NCBI GenBank assembly: GCA_016721185.1
Contig: JADKIP010000018.1
Span: 41,469-105,468, forward strand
Reading direction: 5' to 3'
Source of the DNA: Candidatus Dechloromonas phosphorivorans
GTDB lineage: Bacteria > Pseudomonadota > Gammaproteobacteria > Burkholderiales > Rhodocyclaceae
Length of the DNA stretch: 64,000 nucleotides
Part shown: piece by piece, positions 10,452-19,497 of the stretch
How positions within the stretch are numbered: the first letter of the stretch is position 1
Layout of the letters: the number at the start of each line of letters is the position of its first letter
Translations under genes and position numbers: made by a program
Notes under the pieces: generated by a model
Seen by the model: the letters and a program-made list of their open reading frames with translations, nothing else
The model's database searches: none
Told to the model about the DNA's origin: nothing

Positions 10452-11150
10452 ATGAGTAAGTTTTTTACCAATGTTAACGCCATTGTTTTATTTTATATTT
10501 TTGGTGCTTCTTCTGTTGGTGCCGAGGTAAATGATTTTGTTTGTGGCTCATTAGCGAATGCATATGGTCCATTTGATTATCGTTCTGACAAAACGCAGTT
10601 GCCTGTTGTTGATCACTTTCACTTCACCCCACAGGTCGAGAATCTTGTCAAGGGTACAACAGGGTCCGTTGGAGCAGATATCGATTACACGCTTCGTGCT
10701 TTCCCAAATCATCATCGTGCCTTGATGGCAATGGTAAGGTTAGGCGATAAACTGAGAACTGATAAGCCAGTTGGCGCTTCTCACTCGGTTGAGTGTTACC
10801 TGCAAAGAGCATCAAGGTTTCGGGCTGATGATGGTATGGTTAGTATGATTTATGCCAATTATCTTGCAAAGAAGGGCCGTGGTTCAGAGGCATTGAATCA
10901 TTTGAATAAAGCCGTTGAATCAGGTGAAGGTAGCGCAAATCTTTACTATAACAGTGGGCTGATATATTTTGACTTGAAAGATTATGAAAAATCACTGGCA
11001 TTCGCACATAAGGCTTACCGGATGGGTTATCCCCTTCCCGGGTTGCGGGAAAAGTTGAAAAAGATCGGGAAGTGGCAGGAGCCAGTTGCTGACAGTGAGA
11101 AATTCATTCAACCATCAGAAGACAATCTTGAGGCAGTTACCAAGGAGTAA
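10452..11150 (+). CDS. Exported TPR-repeat protein of the exopolysaccharide locus
   Basis: A 232-residue protein with an N-terminal hydrophobic segment ending SSVGA, a likely signal peptide cleaved near residue 25, so the product should be periplasmic. The conserved block CGSLANAYGPFDYR and TLRAFPNHHRALMAMVRLGD is one I associate with proteins found in betaproteobacterial surface-polysaccharide clusters. Two tetratricopeptide units follow (about 120-195: MIYANYLAKKGRGSEALNHL and LYYNSGLIYFDLKDYEKSL). The function is unknown; a scaffold for periplasmic assembly is a guess. The start ATG 10452 is preceded by a GAGGG ribosome-binding site. Confidence 0.75.
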   Translation: MSKFFTNVNAIVLFYIFGASSVGAEVNDFVCGSLANAYGPFDYRSDKTQLPVVDHFHFTPQVENLVKGTTGSVGADIDYTLRAFPNHHRALMAMVRLGDKLRTDKPVGASHSVECYLQRASRFRADDGMVSMIYANYLAKKGRGSEALNHLNKAVESGEGSANLYYNSGLIYFDLKDYEKSLAFAHKAYRMGYPLPGLREKLKKIGKWQEPVADSEKFIQPSEDNLEAVTKE

Positions 11151-11237
11151 CGCGAGTAACTGTTGGTATGGTTTTTCTAAGAACTGCCTGCATAAGTAAT
11201 GTTACGAAACTGTCTTCAAAGAAGTCTTTTCTTACTA

Positions 11238-11260
11238 GGTTCCCACTCACGCGGGAATAA
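11238..11260. repeat. Dispersed palindromic repeat, copy 3
   Basis: The sequence ggttcccactcacgcgggaataa is a third, diverged copy of the element. The following 50 bases (cgaaatacttagatcg and on) resemble those after copy 1 at 8180-8215, so the repeated unit is longer than the hairpin. The gap 11151-11421 holds no other feature. Confidence 0.45.
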
Positions 11261-11421
11261 TGGATTCAAAGGTTTTTTCACGAAATACTTAGATCGTTTT
11301 TATACAGTTTACGTAACTGGATATTTGAGAAATGTTCATATGAACGAGGGTAGTTAGATCTGGCGTGAGGCTTCCGATATTCTAAATCGGTAAGACATGA
11401 AATTTGAATGGGGTAACTGTA

Positions 11422-12383
11422 GTGCTTGAGGTTTTCCTGACTGTAGATGTTGAGATCTGGTGCGATGGATGGAATGATCTTGACAATAAGTTTCCTGAAG
11501 CATTCCGTAGGTACGTCTATGGCCCTACTAACCATGGAAAATTTGGTCTTCCTTATCAGGTTGATGTCCTTAGCTCACATGGTTTAACGGGAGTGTTTTT
11601 TGTAGAGCCACTTTTTCTACTCGGTTTGGTCCGGAACCGTTAGCGGAGATTGTTGGCATCCTCAATGCAGCAAACCAGGAAGTTCAGTTGCATTTACATA
11701 CGGAATGGGTAGATGAGTCACTTCGACCCCTACTTGAGAATGTGGATAAAAAAAGGCAGCACCTCCGTTATTTTTCGTTGGAGGAGCAAACTACCCTGAT
11801 TAATATTGGTGCCAAACTTCTTTTCGAAGCAGGAGCTGCACCTGTAAATGCTTTTCGTGCAGGCAGTTTCGCTTTTAATAAAGATACCTTGAATGCTCTA
11901 GCGGTAAATGGCATTAAGTTCGACAGTAGCTACAATGCAAGCATGTTCGGAAGAGATAGTGGTGTTCTGCCCGGTATGCTCGCACTTGATCCTTTTTTTT
12001 GCGATGGGGTTTATGAATACCCCATGACAGTTTTTCATGATGGCTCCGGCAGTTTGCGTCATGCTCAGATTTCTGCCTGCTCCTATCAGGAACTTGAGGG
12101 GCTTTTATGGTCAGCCTTAGAGGCTGGCAATAAAGCATTTGTTTTCCTTTTGCACAATTTTGAGTTGATGAATCAGAAAAAAGATCGTCCCGATTGGGTG
12201 GCTATCAGAAGGTTTGAAAGACTCTGTACATTTCTTGACAATAACCGAGACTGTTTTTCAGTGAAGGGTTTCCATGGGCTTACGCCTCAGATTACTGTTG
12301 GGCCACATAAGCCGCTAACATCCCCTCGCTGGAAAGCACTCAGTCGTGCAGTTGAGCAACTCTATCGTAAGTTCTATCAATGA
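11422..12383 (+). pseudogene. Polysaccharide-deacetylase-like protein, single frameshift
   Basis: A NodB-like deacetylase fold protein. The N-terminal part (11422-11643) reads VFLTVDVEIWCDGW and TGVFFVEPLF. The second frame (effectively from about 11613, written from ATG 11688) continues with LHLHTEWVDE, then VNAFRAGSFAFNKDTL and FVFLLHNFELM, equivalent to the HxxxH, RxxP-like and final His motifs of deacetylases. Adding one T in the ctttttct run at 11608-11614 joins them into about 320 residues. The GTG start at 11422 has a GGGG Shine-Dalgarno eight bases upstream. As given the gene is broken, but only by a homopolymer indel. Confidence 0.65.
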
Positions 12384-12574
12384 CGCCTTGGCCGCTTAGT
12401 CAAATAATTATCAAAATAGTGTTGAGCAACTGGGTTTTGGTCACTGATTCACTTCCAATCGTTAGCTGAAGTTTTGTCGTAGGCAATCTACCCAATTTCT
12501 GAGCTACCAGCGGAATCATGAATTTTTAATTCACCTTTAGGCATCACGACAACAAGCTAAACCACAGGATCAAG

Positions 12575-13513
12575 ATGAAGAGTCAGGAAAGATTGGTCAA
12601 AACGATTACATTTCGCTACAGAATTGGCGAAATAGGCCTGATGAGTTGGTCGCCTAAACTTGCTTTTGAAGGCAAAAATGCCCCGATGGAAACTCAGCGC
12701 TCGCCTCTTCCTGAGTCGCTTCTGTCAGAACTGCCACGGGAAGCGGATGGCTATTTCTTATCCAAGGTAGCGGCAGACCAATTTCAGATCGGGTGCGGAC
12801 AGTTCGGTAGTTTTCTGTATTACGCCCCATATCTTATCCAGCATTACTTCGTGGTACTGGGCGGGTCTTTTGAAGACTACTTACGAAAGTTTTCACCCAA
12901 GTCACGGCAGAATATTGTCCGGGCTGCAAAGAAGTTTTCAGAAAAATGTGATGAATCCTACTTCAGAGTTTGCAGAACACCTGATGAAATCAGTGAATTT
13001 ATCATTGAGGCATCCCGAGTTTCGTTACAGACCTATCAAAGCCGCCTTCTTGATGCCGGACTTTCGCAAACCGAATCTTTCCGAAAATCAGCCAACGAAC
13101 TGGCAATTGCCGGCAAGGCTCGGGGATATCTACTTTCAATGAATGGTTCTGTCGTCGCCTTTGCCTGGTGCCGAGTCGATGGCACTCGTTTGATTTACGA
13201 CACTATTGGCTACCTACCAGAATTTTCGAAACTATCACCGGGAACAGTCCTGCTGTATTTGATTCTTCGTGATTTGTTCGCGAATGAACAAGTGAATCAC
13301 CTCGATTTTGGTCCAGGACATGCATCGTACAAGGAGATGTTTTCAAACTTCAAACAAGAATATATTGATCTCTATCTATTCAGGAACACGCTGAAAAATC
13401 AGATGTTTTCCCGGTTACATCTCTGGGTGAACCGTTTTTCAGAAAACCTTGGGAAAGTTTTAGATAAAATCGGGGTCAAAAGCAAGATCAAGAAATTGAT
13501 TCGAAGTTTGTAG
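12575..13513 (+). CDS. GNAT/FemAB-like acyltransferase (BioF2/CelD-like domain)
   Basis: A 312-residue protein with the acetyltransferase-6 (FemAB-like GNAT) fold. The diagnostic parts are FEDYLRKFSPKSRQNIVRAA near residue 105, SRLLDAGLSQTESFRKSANE (about 160-180), GSVVAFAWCRVDGTRLIYDT and HLDFGPGHASYKEMFSN (about 245-261). Such proteins add an acyl or aminoacyl group to a cell-envelope sugar or peptide. The start ATG 12575 has only a weak ribosome-binding site. The last 26 bases overlap, tail to tail, with the deacetylase gene on the other strand. Confidence 0.75.
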   Translation: MKSQERLVKTITFRYRIGEIGLMSWSPKLAFEGKNAPMETQRSPLPESLLSELPREADGYFLSKVAADQFQIGCGQFGSFLYYAPYLIQHYFVVLGGSFEDYLRKFSPKSRQNIVRAAKKFSEKCDESYFRVCRTPDEISEFIIEASRVSLQTYQSRLLDAGLSQTESFRKSANELAIAGKARGYLLSMNGSVVAFAWCRVDGTRLIYDTIGYLPEFSKLSPGTVLLYLILRDLFANEQVNHLDFGPGHASYKEMFSNFKQEYIDLYLFRNTLKNQMFSRLHLWVNRFSENLGKVLDKIGVKSKIKKLIRSL

Positions 13514-14510
13514 TGCTTGCTTTTTGATTTTGTTGTAGCTGGCGATTTTGTAGTATGTTTTTTATTAGCCTTATTCCAAACCGTAACTCGCTTTGATCCC
13601 ACGGGGTGAAGCGTGGTAATTGCATTGGGTCGCTCTCCCGGTCGACGACTCCCCACGCGGTAGTTAGCGCTGCATCGAAACCAAGCTCTTTGATTATCTG
13701 GGTGTCTCTAGCTTGGTAATCAAGGTTGGGCTTTCCATTCGGGTAGGCAAATAAACGAATATCTTTCTGAAGTAGTGCCTCAAGATATCTTTTGCTCCCG
13801 GAAATTTCCGCCCGTACTTCAGCAGCCTGAAGATTCGCCAGAATTGGATGAGTCATGGTGTGCGCACCAATCAACATTCCCGATCGATGCATCTCGATAA
13901 TTTGTTCCGAAGTCATCATCAGATCGCTCGGCAGGTTGGTACCAATTTGCTCTGCAATTAAAGCGATTTCCGTCTCGCGGTCTGTTGGCTGAAGATACTT
14001 AACTTTGCCAAGGATGGTTTCAATCGCTACACGTTTTTCCGATAGCGATCCTATGGAAAATATGTTTGATTGAGAACTAGAAAATGCCTTGGAGTTGCTA
14101 AGATCAAGTGTGTTCAAGCGACTATTTCGAATTGACTCAACAATTGTGTCGTTCCACATTCGGCCACCATCCAAGTAACCCGTAGCGACAAAAAAAGTAG
14201 CTGAAAGTCCGTGTTTTTTAAGAATGGGAAGGGCTATTTGGTAGTTGTCGGCGTATCCGTCATCAAAGGTTATTGCAGCGGCTCTGGACGGTAACGTAGA
14301 TTTACGGGCTCTATCCAAAGCTTCATCAAGAGGCAACACGTTAAACCATTTTTTTAACCAACCTAGCATTTGGTCAAACCATTGTGCTGTAGTTTCTCCA
14401 GGAAAAATCGGGTCAGTTTTAAGCAGTACTCGATGAAAAATAAGTACGGACAGGCACGCCCTTTGATTGGAAGGGGATACAAGATTGAAAATGGGTTTGA
14501 GCGGTATCAT
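13488..14510 (-). CDS. Polysaccharide deacetylase (NodB family), last gene of the XrtA operon
   Basis: A 340-residue NodB-homology deacetylase. The family motifs are clear: VLIFHRVL near residue 25, AITFDDGYADN (80-89, catalytic Asp and metal-binding Asp), GAHTMTHP (215-222, the metal-binding HxxxH) and LFAYPNGKPN (about 256-265). It is expected to remove N- or O-acetyl groups from the exopolysaccharide. No signal peptide is evident. Its start codon touches the stop of the upstream ligase gene by one base, showing translational coupling. It is the second NodB protein of this operon. Confidence 0.85.
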   Translation of the reverse strand: MIPLKPIFNLVSPSNQRACLSVLIFHRVLLKTDPIFPGETTAQWFDQMLGWLKKWFNVLPLDEALDRARKSTLPSRAAAITFDDGYADNYQIALPILKKHGLSATFFVATGYLDGGRMWNDTIVESIRNSRLNTLDLSNSKAFSSSQSNIFSIGSLSEKRVAIETILGKVKYLQPTDRETEIALIAEQIGTNLPSDLMMTSEQIIEMHRSGMLIGAHTMTHPILANLQAAEVRAEISGSKRYLEALLQKDIRLFAYPNGKPNLDYQARDTQIIKELGFDAALTTAWGVVDRESDPMQLPRFTPWDQSELRFGIRLIKNILQNRQLQQNQKASTTNFESIS

Positions 14511-15820
14511 TATTGAAAAATAATTCGTGACCAGAAACGTTTTTTTGACTCAGGTTGAGTTTCGCCAGAGAGATTAGGCTCATTTTCCCAAGCTTTATCG
14601 GATATCCACTTTCGAGTCAATGCTACCATGGCCATAATATTATATGGGAGGTCAAAGTAGGAGAGGCTCAGAAAGGCCCCGCCCACTGCATAGCCAACCA
14701 AGCTTACTTGGCACATGGCAGCAAGATCGGCACACCATTTTGTTTCTGCTCGTTTTGCACCTTCTCGCCGTATCCATGCTGCAGAGTTCCAGGTAACGAT
14801 CCATAAGGTGAGAAATAGACCAAGGCCGATGAAACCATGATTTCCCAGTACCAAGAAATAGATGCTATGAGCAGCATATACAAGGTCGGGATATGGAGAA
14901 TATATTGCGACGAGTTCGGGCCGTACAATATTGAAGCCGGCACCCATAGGATTGTGAAGGGCAATCCCCCAAGCCGTCCACCAAGCACTAAATCGCCCTA
15001 GTGCAGAGTAGTCAGTTTCATATTCTGAAATACTATTCATACGCTCTGTCCATGTGTCTGGCATGAATAGGATTAGGAGCGGGGCGGCGGCGAGTAAAAC
15101 AATGCCTGCAGTTAACTTGTTTTTGCCCCGCCACCATAACAAGACAGTCATAGCTGATATCGCTACCAGAGCGCCGCGCGATTGACTGCCAAGTGCGGCA
15201 AGAGCGCAAAGTAGCATCAAGCCGGTCATCCCGTACTTGGCCCACCTTGACGAAACCAAAGTCTGCAGAAATCTTAGTAACGGAATTGTCATGACGAGCG
15301 CTAGGGCAAATTCATTGTTGTCCTCAATAAAAGACCCTGGGGGACCCCAGACGCGCCCTCCGCCGCCGGTTGAGAGCGTGTATAGACCACCCTTGGCTCC
15401 GAGCAGAGCGAGAGAGCCGGCAGCTACCCAAGCCAATGCCAGGATGTGCTTCTTGGTATGCAAAAGGGCTAGGGCGACCAAAATCATAAGATCGACCTTC
15501 ATCACTTTTTTCCATTGTTCATAGTCGTTTTCCAGATCAAACCCAAACAGCCATGAAAGAGTTATCCAGACTATGAACAAGATAAAAATCTTAACTTCTG
15601 TCCCTTTGACAGGTGATTCACGCTCCTTTGTATACATCAGGCCAATCATCGTCACGGCAACTGCAATAGCCGCCAATGGTGCCGAGTAGGCAATCCCAAA
15701 GGTGTAGCGATGCGGATTCATAATGCTGAGCCAAGTCCACAGCATTATTCCTATCCAAGGGCGCTTGAGCGCCAAGATTGCCATAATTAAGACAATCGAA
15801 ATCAGAAAAATATCGCGCAT
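14510..15820 (-). CDS. O-antigen ligase/polymerase-like, exosortase A-associated (TIGR03097-like)
   Basis: A 436-residue membrane protein with about eleven hydrophobic helices. The large periplasmic loop has EDNNEFALALVMTIPLLRFL and GSQSRGALVAISAMTVLL, the SRGA pattern of the Wzy/WaaL O-antigen ligase superfamily, and AAHSIYFLVLGNHGFIGL with the usual His. The family known beside exosortase A is named a putative O-glycosylation ligase. It would polymerise or transfer the repeat unit at the periplasmic face. It sits six bases after the CapK-like gene. Confidence 0.85.
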   Translation of the reverse strand: MRDIFLISIVLIMAILALKRPWIGIMLWTWLSIMNPHRYTFGIAYSAPLAAIAVAVTMIGLMYTKERESPVKGTEVKIFILFIVWITLSWLFGFDLENDYEQWKKVMKVDLMILVALALLHTKKHILALAWVAAGSLALLGAKGGLYTLSTGGGGRVWGPPGSFIEDNNEFALALVMTIPLLRFLQTLVSSRWAKYGMTGLMLLCALAALGSQSRGALVAISAMTVLLWWRGKNKLTAGIVLLAAAPLLILFMPDTWTERMNSISEYETDYSALGRFSAWWTAWGIALHNPMGAGFNIVRPELVAIYSPYPDLVYAAHSIYFLVLGNHGFIGLGLFLTLWIVTWNSAAWIRREGAKRAETKWCADLAAMCQVSLVGYAVGGAFLSLSYFDLPYNIMAMVALTRKWISDKAWENEPNLSGETQPESKKRFWSRIIFQ

Positions 15821-15826
15821 TATTTT

Positions 15827-17182
15827 TTAGCTGTTTTGGTTAGCATTACTAATGATGTAGCGGAATTTTCCGGATTTTTCTCCAGGAATACTGTCCATAA
15901 CCTGGACATCAATCTCTACTGCTTCTCCCAGGCGCTGTTTGAAACCAGTAATAATGGTATTTACTATCTCGGGTTTAAACGGTGGCTCGGTAACTATCAG
16001 CACACGTGTCAATTCGGCGGATTCCTGAATTACCTTGAATTCCTTGACGCCGGGTTGGTCTCTAAGGATGTAGATGAGTGCCAAGCCATGCATCACTGTA
16101 CCGTCAGCGGCAACTACAAAATCTGTGCTGCGCCCCTGAATTTCCTTCAATAAGGGCAGGCCACGGCCACAGCTGCATTTTTCGTTGCTCAGGGTGCCAA
16201 TGTCGCCAGTGCGGTAGCGGATGAACGGGTAGTCAGCAGTCGCGAGATGGGTGGTGACGATTTCTCCCGCTACTCCTGCTGGTTGAATGTTTCCGTTTTC
16301 ATCGATGATTTCGACAATGATGTCTTCGGCGGTGATGTGCATGTTGCCGGCTGGGCATTCATGGGCGATGAAGCCGGCGTCGCGGCCGCCGTAGCCGTTG
16401 GCGACGGGGCAGCCGAATGCGTTGGAGATGGCTTCGCGTTGGTGGTCATACAAGCGCTCAGAGGTGCAGAACACAACCTTGATACCCAGCTTGTTGAGTG
16501 GCACTCCACGCTTTTGCGCATGGGCGGCAACATGGCTGATCGCTGAGGGGTAGCCGAAGAGCATTTTCGGGCGGCGTTCGCAAATTCGGGCAACGAATTG
16601 GTTGAGGTTGGTTTCGTTCATCTGGAAAGCCGGCATCAGTTCGGTACGCATCAGTTTGTCGCGAATGATGCGGACCTTATCCTGGGTGCCCAGTTCGATG
16701 GGTGATCCCCAAACCACAATTTCCGGGTCACCGATATCGACATCCCACCAGCGGGTGGCGCGCCACTTGGCGGCTACGTCGTGGCTGACGCGTTCGGTGC
16801 CGATGAAGAAAATGAGGGGTTCGCCGGAGGAGCCGCCGGTGTTGAAGCGGGCCAGCCCTTGGGCGTTATCCGCCTTCATCCGCTCGCCTTCGGCTCGGAT
16901 AACCGTTTTGGTCAGAAACGGGAGTTTCTGCAGGTCGGCTAGCGATTCGATTTTTTGCGGGTCGAAGCCCAAGTTTTTAAAGTAGTCACGATAGTACGGG
17001 ACGTGTTTGCCAGCCTTGGTGAGCAAAGCGCGTAGCCGTTCCAGACGAAGCGCCTCCAGTTTTTCTGCGGGCCACCATTGTGAGTCGTCCATGGCCTGGC
17101 GAATAGCGACGGTATCGTGCTTTTTTAGTTTCTCCTGTAGCGGGAACAGGATGTTGGCGACCAGCGCAGTGTGGATTCCCAT
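15827..17182 (-). CDS. Phenylacetate-CoA ligase-like (CapK/PaaK family) adenylating protein
   Basis: An ANL-superfamily protein of about 451 residues. The AMP-binding loop FNTGGSSGEPLIFF near residue 125, GYGGRDAGFIAHECP (about 270-285) and YPFIRYRTGDIG (about 330) identify the CapK/PaaK branch that recurs in capsule and exosortase clusters. Its substrate there is unknown. The start chosen is the ATG at 17182, preceded by AAGGAA eight bases upstream; the longer in-frame extension would run into the upstream gene. The spacing to that glycosyltransferase is then ten bases. Confidence 0.85.
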   Translation of the reverse strand: MGIHTALVANILFPLQEKLKKHDTVAIRQAMDDSQWWPAEKLEALRLERLRALLTKAGKHVPYYRDYFKNLGFDPQKIESLADLQKLPFLTKTVIRAEGERMKADNAQGLARFNTGGSSGEPLIFFIGTERVSHDVAAKWRATRWWDVDIGDPEIVVWGSPIELGTQDKVRIIRDKLMRTELMPAFQMNETNLNQFVARICERRPKMLFGYPSAISHVAAHAQKRGVPLNKLGIKVVFCTSERLYDHQREAISNAFGCPVANGYGGRDAGFIAHECPAGNMHITAEDIIVEIIDENGNIQPAGVAGEIVTTHLATADYPFIRYRTGDIGTLSNEKCSCGRGLPLLKEIQGRSTDFVVAADGTVMHGLALIYILRDQPGVKEFKVIQESAELTRVLIVTEPPFKPEIVNTIITGFKQRLGEAVEIDVQVMDSIPGEKSGKFRYIISNANQNS

Positions 17183-17192
17183 GACGATTTCC

Positions 17193-18287
17193 TTAGGCTG
17201 GCAAACGGGGTGTTCGGCTGGCTTGATCATAGACCTCAGCCAGAACTGGCCAGACTCGCTGCCAAGTGTATTTTTGTACTTCTGTCAGGCCGTTATTGAT
17301 CAGCTTTTCCGACAAACTGGCATCGTCCATCAATTTGAGTATTGCCTCAGCCATTGCATCTGGCAAATTGGAAGGTACGAGCAGGGCGGTTTGACCATCA
17401 TTGACGATATAGGGAACGCCACCCACGTTGGTGCTGACCACAGGTACGCCACTGGCCAAAGCTTCGAGGACTGAATTGGGCATGTTGTCGACCAGGCTAG
17501 GGTTGATGGCGATATCTGCGTTTCGATAGGCTTGCGCCATCGCGTCTCTATCGAGCCGGCCGGCAAAGATCACTGCGCCAGCCAAACCCAGACTATCGGC
17601 CAGGGCACGTAGCGAGTCGGCCAGCGGACCAGAACCTGCGATGGTGAGCGTAGCGTCGGAATGTCTGCGGTGAACCGTCAAAAAGGCCCGAATAGCGGTT
17701 TCGTTGTCGTAGATAGGCTCAAGATTTCTTGCCACCAAGAGGTGCCGCCGTGAAGCGCGGTGTGGCGCTGGATTGTTGAACCGTTCGATATCGACAATGT
17801 TGGGGACGATTGCAGCCGCCATGTTGAAGCTGGCAAAAACAGATTTAAGGAAACCGGATGGCACGATAAGCGCCGATGCCTGACGCATGCTGAGCCCGAC
17901 CAACTGGGTTGAGTTGGCGAGAAATGATGCGGCTTCACCGCCCCGATAGTTGACGACAACCGGGGTATTGCGCAGTTTGGCAATCCAGATGGCTGGCGCC
18001 GCGAATAAATGCCACGACCAGCCTGAGTTGGCCATGACATGCAGTAGGTTGCAGCGTCCACTGAGATTCCAGAGTGCCCACAGGTAGGGAACCAGACGAA
18101 AGATGGCGCGGATGACGGGCAGGCCGGAAACCCACTGTGGGCGATAGGCTGCATTGGTTTGGACAAGCGAGACGGTTAGCCCTTCACTGCGCAGCAGCTC
18201 GGCAAGCTGGCGGGTTTGATTGGCCATGCCGCCGAATGGCGGGGGCAAGGGGCCGACCAGGCCAATATGCATTGGGCGCGTCGTCAT
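17193..18287 (-). CDS. GT4-family glycosyltransferase of the XrtA operon
   Basis: A complete 364-residue GT-B enzyme. The N-terminal loop HIGLVGPLPPPFGGMANQTR, VPNIVDIERF near residue 160 and the donor-site motif INPSLVDNMPNSVLEALASG (about 260-280) are standard GT4 features. It likely adds one sugar to the undecaprenyl-linked repeat unit in the cytoplasm. Its start codon overlaps the stop of the next upstream gene by one base, so it is part of the same transcript. Confidence 0.85.
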   Translation of the reverse strand: MTTRPMHIGLVGPLPPPFGGMANQTRQLAELLRSEGLTVSLVQTNAAYRPQWVSGLPVIRAIFRLVPYLWALWNLSGRCNLLHVMANSGWSWHLFAAPAIWIAKLRNTPVVVNYRGGEAASFLANSTQLVGLSMRQASALIVPSGFLKSVFASFNMAAAIVPNIVDIERFNNPAPHRASRRHLLVARNLEPIYDNETAIRAFLTVHRRHSDATLTIAGSGPLADSLRALADSLGLAGAVIFAGRLDRDAMAQAYRNADIAINPSLVDNMPNSVLEALASGVPVVSTNVGGVPYIVNDGQTALLVPSNLPDAMAEAILKLMDDASLSEKLINNGLTEVQKYTWQRVWPVLAEVYDQASRTPRLPA

Positions 18288-19497
18288 CAGGCTTGTTTCA
18301 CCAGGCGCGTATAGGGTTCGCGGTAGTTGGCAACGCTGTTTCGCCAGTTGCGTACATTTTCAACAAATTGCCGGCCGTTGGCCTTGAGGGCTGGCCAGTT
18401 CTGGCGATTGTTGAGTAGTTCGAGGATGGCTTGCGCCAGGGCTTGCCGGTCACCAGCTTTGAAGAGGATGCCGGTTTTGTTGTGTTCGACGAGCTCTTTA
18501 TGGCCGCCAACATCCGAGGCGACAAAGAGCTGACCCTGGGCCATGGCTTCGAGCGGTTTGAGCGGGGTGACGAGTTCGGTCAGGCGCATGGGGTGGCGCG
18601 GGTAGGCGAGTACGTTGATCAGGTCGTAATAGCGGTTGACCTCACTGTGTGGAACGCGCCCGGTGAAGATGACGTGATCTTTAAGGCCGAGTTTGTCGGC
18701 TTGCTGGCGGAGGTTGGCTTCTTGAGGGCCGCCGCCGACGAGAAGAATGCGAATATCCGGGGTTTTTTGATGATGGCGGGTAGGGCGTCCAGTAGCAGGT
18801 CCAAGCCTTCGTAGGCGTAGAAGGAGCCAATAAAGCCGATAACGGTTTTTCCAGCAAGTCCCCATTTTTGCTGCAGTTCTGCGGAGGGCGGGCTGGCCAG
18901 ATTGAAGGAGGCAATATCAACAGCGTTGGGAATAACCGTAACTTTTTCGGCAGGAATGCCACGGGCGACGATGTCAGCCCGCAAGCCCTCGCAAATGGTG
19001 AAGACGTGGTCGACTTGCTGGATGGCTCGGGTTTCAAGTTTGCGCGTGGCACGGTAGCGCAGGCTGCCTTCATTGGTTGTGCCATGGTCAACTGCGGCAT
19101 CTTCCCAGAAAGCACGGATTTCGTAGACGACGGGGATGCCAAGCTTGCGGGCAACTTTGATGGCGGGGAGCGCGTTTAGAACGGGGGAGTGGGCATGAAT
19201 GATGTCGGGGCGGACTTCGCGGGCGACTTCTTCGAGCCGGCCTTCCAACTGCTTCATCAGGGCCAGTTCTTTGCCAATGGGCAGCTTGGACAAGGTGCCG
19301 GTGGCTAGCGGGGTACGGTAGAAACGCAGGCCGTCGACATCTTCAAAGGGGGCCGATGTTTCGCCTTGCTTGGGTGAGGTGAGGTGAAATGTTTCCCAGC
19401 CGAGCGCGCGCTGCTCACGTAGTAGCGCGGCGGTGCGGAAGGTGTAGCCGCTATGCAGTGGAATGGAGTGATCGAGTACGTGTAGCGTGCGAATCAT
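18287..19497 (-). pseudogene. Exosortase A-associated glycosyltransferase (TIGR04063/Daro_2409-like), single frameshift
   Basis: The first 260 residues (19497 down to about 18775) read as the exosortase A-associated GT family: HVLDHSIPLHSGYTFRTAAL, IHAHSPVLNALPAIKVAR and VTVIPNAVDIASF. After GLDLLLDALPAIIKK the frame is lost. The rest, PDIRILLVGGGPQEANL followed by YPRHPMRLTELVTPLKPLEA, is in another frame ending at 18287. Adding one A to the run of six (18767-18773) restores a 403-residue protein of normal length. A base-calling error is at least as likely as a mutation, because the gene lies inside an otherwise coupled operon (four-base overlap upstream, one-base overlap downstream). Confidence 0.85.

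Noticed and set aside
12351..12435. Direct repeat gttgagcaact, twice within 70 bases
   Set aside because: Only 11 bases long and not near any regulated start; probably chance.
16247..16546. Long open frames antisense to the CapK-like ligase, and similar ones over 19.8-21.5 kb
   Set aside because: They are shadows of well-identified genes on the other strand, caused by codon bias.
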